Assembly (NCBI RefSeq): GCF_900129245.1
Contig: NZ_FQUT01000004.1
Coordinates: 420,821 to 484,820, forward strand
Direction: 5' to 3'
Source of the DNA: Chryseobacterium arachidis
GTDB taxonomy: Bacteria; Bacteroidota; Bacteroidia; Flavobacteriales; Weeksellaceae
DNA: 64,000 bases
The number at the start of each line of letters is the position of its first letter. Within the stretch, counting starts at the first letter, position 1. Positions 61,622-64,000 of the stretch are shown in pieces. The translations under genes and the position numbers were made by a program. The notes below the pieces were generated by a model. It was not told the origin of the DNA, ran no database searches, and saw only the letters and a program-made list of their open reading frames with translations.

Positions 61622-62536
61622 TTATGGACAAGCAATAGTATTGGTTATCAATGTTCCGGAATTGTTTACGGTAATCCTGTGACATGTATTCCCGGAATTC
61701 AGTATAATTCCTTTTGCAGGATCCGTAATGTAAATATCTCCGTCTTCAACCTGAAGTTTAGCAAGCGGGTTACCGGTTCCTATACCTACATTACCCATTG
61801 CTGTAACTTTCATCCGGTCAAAGCTCGTATCCGATGAAGATACAGGATGCCCTCCCGTATAAAATGAGAACCCCGAATCAGCATTTCCCGTTTCGAAATA
61901 AGTAATTCCAGCCACACTTATTCCATTGCCTGCATCAGCTACAGTATTGGCGAAAGCGAGATTTCCTTTTATTCTGCCGGTTGAAACATTGGTAAGCGTC
62001 ATGGTATTGGGATATCGAACTCCGTCACCAAATCCTGTTGAATGTTGTAGGGTGATAGAAGGAAGCGTAGTATTGGTTGCCGGCCGTGTAACATGCATTC
62101 TTGGTTTATTAAGGATTCTGTCTCCAACAACTACCTGTCCGTTGATTTCGATGTTGAAAGATTTAATGTTGCTTGTTCTGATATTGAATACCCTAGCGTC
62201 TGCGGTCCCAATAATATTGGTTGTATTGCTTATTGTCTGGCTGTTTCCTAAAATTTTCCAGAAATCCTGAGGATAAAAAGGAGCCTGGCTCCAAATGCTT
62301 CCGTTATAAGCTTCAAACATTTTCGTAGTCGTATTAAATACCGTTAATCCCTGAGCAGGATTATTAATTGTATTAATTTGATCCTGTGCTACTCTGGGGA
62401 AAAGCAGCCCCTTGTTTTCGCTTTTACTTTCAATAATAGATGAACTGTCCGGATTTTCTGTATTGATGCCGACCTGCCCGAAAGCTAAAGCTCCCACTAA
62501 GGATAATGCTAATGAAATTTTATTTCTGAGATTCAT
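61622..62536 (-). CDS. Secreted surface protein, paralogue of 62547
   Basis: 304 residues from the ATG at 62536 (the ORF start at 62575 would overlap the upstream gene). Signal peptide MNLRNKISLALSLVGALAFGQ, then VGINTENPDSSSIIESKSENKGLLFPRV, a beta-rich body with YNGSIWSQ, and a C-terminus KLQVEDGDIYITDPAKGIILNSGN-TCHRITVNNSG...TIACP with two Cys that may pair. No enzyme motifs. 10 bp after the 62547 gene. Likely a surface or matrix component. Confidence 0.75.
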   Translation of the reverse strand: MNLRNKISLALSLVGALAFGQVGINTENPDSSSIIESKSENKGLLFPRVAQDQINTINNPAQGLTVFNTTTKMFEAYNGSIWSQAPFYPQDFWKILGNSQTISNTTNIIGTADARVFNIRTSNIKSFNIEINGQVVVGDRILNKPRMHVTRPATNTTLPSITLQHSTGFGDGVRYPNTMTLTNVSTGRIKGNLAFANTVADAGNGISVAGITYFETGNADSGFSFYTGGHPVSSSDTSFDRMKVTAMGNVGIGTGNPLAKLQVEDGDIYITDPAKGIILNSGNTCHRITVNNSGTLITNTIACP

Positions 62537-62546
62537 AAAGTATGTT

Positions 62547-63476
62547 TTATGGGCATGAAACAGATGAAGTTTCAAGAACTCCAGTTGCAGAAACTGTTGT
62601 TCTCCAGCAATTTCCGTCCGGAGATTTCATGATAATACCTTTTTGAGCGGTACTCAGGTATACATCTCCGTTAGCAATGTTCAGCTTGGAAGTAGGATAA
62701 GAGGTCTGGGAGGTCTGGTAGCCTATATAAAGATTTCCGTTATTTCCTATAAATAATACATCTTTGGTATAATCATTTTGCGAGTTAGGCGTTCCGCTGT
62801 AAAAAACCATTCCCGGTAAATCCCAGCTCGCACCTGCAACATCTACATAGCTTATTCCAGCTATTGAACTTCCGGCTGTCGCATTCGCATAAGATGATGC
62901 AAAGGCATAGTTTCCTTTTACTCTTCCCGAAGTGGAAGCATTGCCGACAATTACATTCATCGGATAACTGGAAGTATCATCATTTTCCACTGTAGCCAGA
63001 ATGGCAGGATATGGACTTCCGGCCTGTGGTCTGGCCACCACCAGTCGCGCTGTAGTAAGATCTCTTCCACCTACCGTTACACCGCCGTCTTCCGCAATAG
63101 ACATTGCTGTAGCATTGCTGGTTCTAAAAAGTAGTGGCTGTGCATCGGTTGTGCCAAGAAAATCAACCGTAGGATTTGTTCCTGCATTCCCTCTTAACGA
63201 CCATTTTACAGCACCAAACACATCCTGTGTCCATACGGTTCCGTTGTAGCCGTAAAATCCGTTCAGTGTAGTGTCATAAACTAATAATCCGTTTGCTGGT
63301 GATGGAATGTTATTTCTTTGAATTGTAGTCATTCTCGGTAATAGAGCACCCTTATTGGTGGAAGAAATATCCAGAATAGCTGACGGATCCGGAGAAGTTG
63401 TTCCAATTCCCACTTGTGCAAAAAACACCGATCCGTAAATAATTGAAAGAATTTGCAATGTTTTCTTTGTAATCAT
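62547..63476 (-). CDS. Secreted surface protein, first gene of pair
   Basis: 309 residues; signal peptide ending GSVFFAQ, then VGIGTTSPDPSAILDISSTNKGALLPRM, NGLLVYDTTLNGFYGYNGTVWTQ, a beta-rich middle (TTARLVVARPQAGSPYPAIL), and KLNIANGDVYLSTAQKGIIMKSPDGNCWRTTVSATG...SSVSCP, matching the C-terminus of its neighbour, Cys included. The operon promoter is at 63693. Confidence 0.75.
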   Translation of the reverse strand: MITKKTLQILSIIYGSVFFAQVGIGTTSPDPSAILDISSTNKGALLPRMTTIQRNNIPSPANGLLVYDTTLNGFYGYNGTVWTQDVFGAVKWSLRGNAGTNPTVDFLGTTDAQPLLFRTSNATAMSIAEDGGVTVGGRDLTTARLVVARPQAGSPYPAILATVENDDTSSYPMNVIVGNASTSGRVKGNYAFASSYANATAGSSIAGISYVDVAGASWDLPGMVFYSGTPNSQNDYTKDVLFIGNNGNLYIGYQTSQTSYPTSKLNIANGDVYLSTAQKGIIMKSPDGNCWRTTVSATGVLETSSVSCP

Positions 63477-63692
63477 AAATTATCTTAAGTATAAAAGTAA
63501 TGGATAAAAGACTTAAAGTTTTATTTTTCTCACTTCCCTGATCTTATAAGATAATGCAATACGCCATTATTCATCCTGCTGTTCATTATATCCATCTGTT
63601 ATTACAGTTATCGTGTTAATTGGAGTTTTAGACTTTCTATAACTCCATAAATTTTGTGTTTTCAGAATCTTAACTGCCGCTTGAATTTGGCG

Positions 63693-63757
63693 CAAATGTA
63701 GTGGCGAATATGAGTTACCGAAAGCGAAGGGTTTATCATTTTCATGAAAATGATAAA
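63693..63757 (-). promoter_or_regulatory. Promoter with perfect 26-bp palindrome
   Basis: Minus-strand TACATTTG (63693-63700) and, 31 bp further upstream, a perfect 26-bp palindrome (63732-63757) with half-site TTTATCATTTTCA. Same arrangement as at 59397-59461. Confidence 0.75.
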
Positions 63758-63860
63758 ATTATTATCGCTATATGAAGAGTTTAAGTTTGTATGCTTTATT
63801 TGTAAAAACATATTTAAAATCGGTATTGTTAAATTAAAATATATTTCATAAATTAGTTTT

Positions 63861-64000
63861 ATGAAATGTTATAAATGTCAATCAGAGAATAAAGTTAAAG
63901 CTGGCTTTACAAGAGGCTTACAAAGATATAAGTGCAAAGATTGTGGTTGCTATTTTAGTGTTGAAAGTAAATCTGATGTAAAAAGTCTTGAACAAAGGAG
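63861..64000 (+). CDS. N-terminus of an IS1/IS1595-type transposase, cut by window end
   Basis: 46 codons in the window: MKCYKCQSENKVKAGFTRGL, QRYKCKDCGCYFSVESKSDV and more, with no stop. CxxC...CxxCxxxF is the zinc-ribbon that opens InsA-like and IS1595-like transposases. The element's left end probably lies in the preceding 100 bases, but I could not define its repeat. Confidence 0.7.
   Translation, partial: MKCYKCQSENKVKAGFTRGLQRYKCKDCGCYFSVESKSDVKSLEQR

Noticed and set aside
1..64000. CRISPR array
   Set aside because: No set of regularly spaced identical 25-45-bp repeats and no cas genes seen.

Overview
The base composition (AT-rich), the TAnnTTTG-type minus-7 promoter boxes, the SusC/SusD pair, a type IX secretion C-terminal domain, and the many secreted proteins opening with signal peptide plus AQVGINTxxP all point to a flavobacterium of the Chryseobacterium group (Bacteroidota). 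This is inference from sequence; no rRNA marker lies in the window. The whole stretch reads as accessory chromosome: short modules, gene wreckage, an insertion sequence, and dense defence and repair functions. No tRNA or rRNA gene was seen.

Layout. 1-3.9 kb: the tail of a serine hydrolase, a lipoprotein, and a divergent pair of an Old Yellow Enzyme homologue and an HxlR regulator with a perfect 20-bp palindrome between them. 4-9.7 kb: a same-strand run of small genes (class D beta-lactamase, wrecked NTF2-like gene, 252-bp inverted-repeat element, S41 peptidase, repeat protein, DUF6602-like protein, T9SS repeat protein); five copies of a 14-bp motif lie at several of its gene boundaries. 9.8-17.4 kb: a SusC-SusD-S9 peptidase operon, preceded by a candidate structured RNA with its own promoter and terminator, and an XRE regulator with a double operator.

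17.4-33.6 kb is a defence island: an ATPase/TOPRIM pair with a third gene; a three-gene ABC-3C system with a PD-(D/E)xK effector; a HEPN plus zinc-ribbon protein; a PutAbiC-like abortive infection protein; several single-helix membrane proteins; a small Pro/Lys/Arg-rich protein; and a three-gene Shango-type operon (TerB-related protein, ATPase, helicase). A truncated HD-hydrolase gene at 33.7-33.85 kb may mark one island edge.

33.9-44.9 kb: LigD, DUF3606, a frameshifted response regulator, a Crp/Fnr regulator, a membrane-anchored ExoVII-like protein, and a decayed RHS toxin locus with probable immunity relics and a lipoprotein gene split by an IS5-type element. A secreted retropepsin-like protease sits next to a small Ser/Thr-tailed peptide gene. 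45-49.6 kb: an S74-chaperone surface protein and a broken Crp/Fnr paralogue. 49.8-56.6 kb: DNA repair and mutagenesis cluster (AlkB, S24 repressor, DinB, DnaE-type polymerase, ExoIII). 57-63.8 kb: secreted collar-domain and related proteins in two operons that share a promoter layout with a 26-bp palindrome at identical spacing, with a TPR/AraC regulator between them. The window ends in the start of another transposase.
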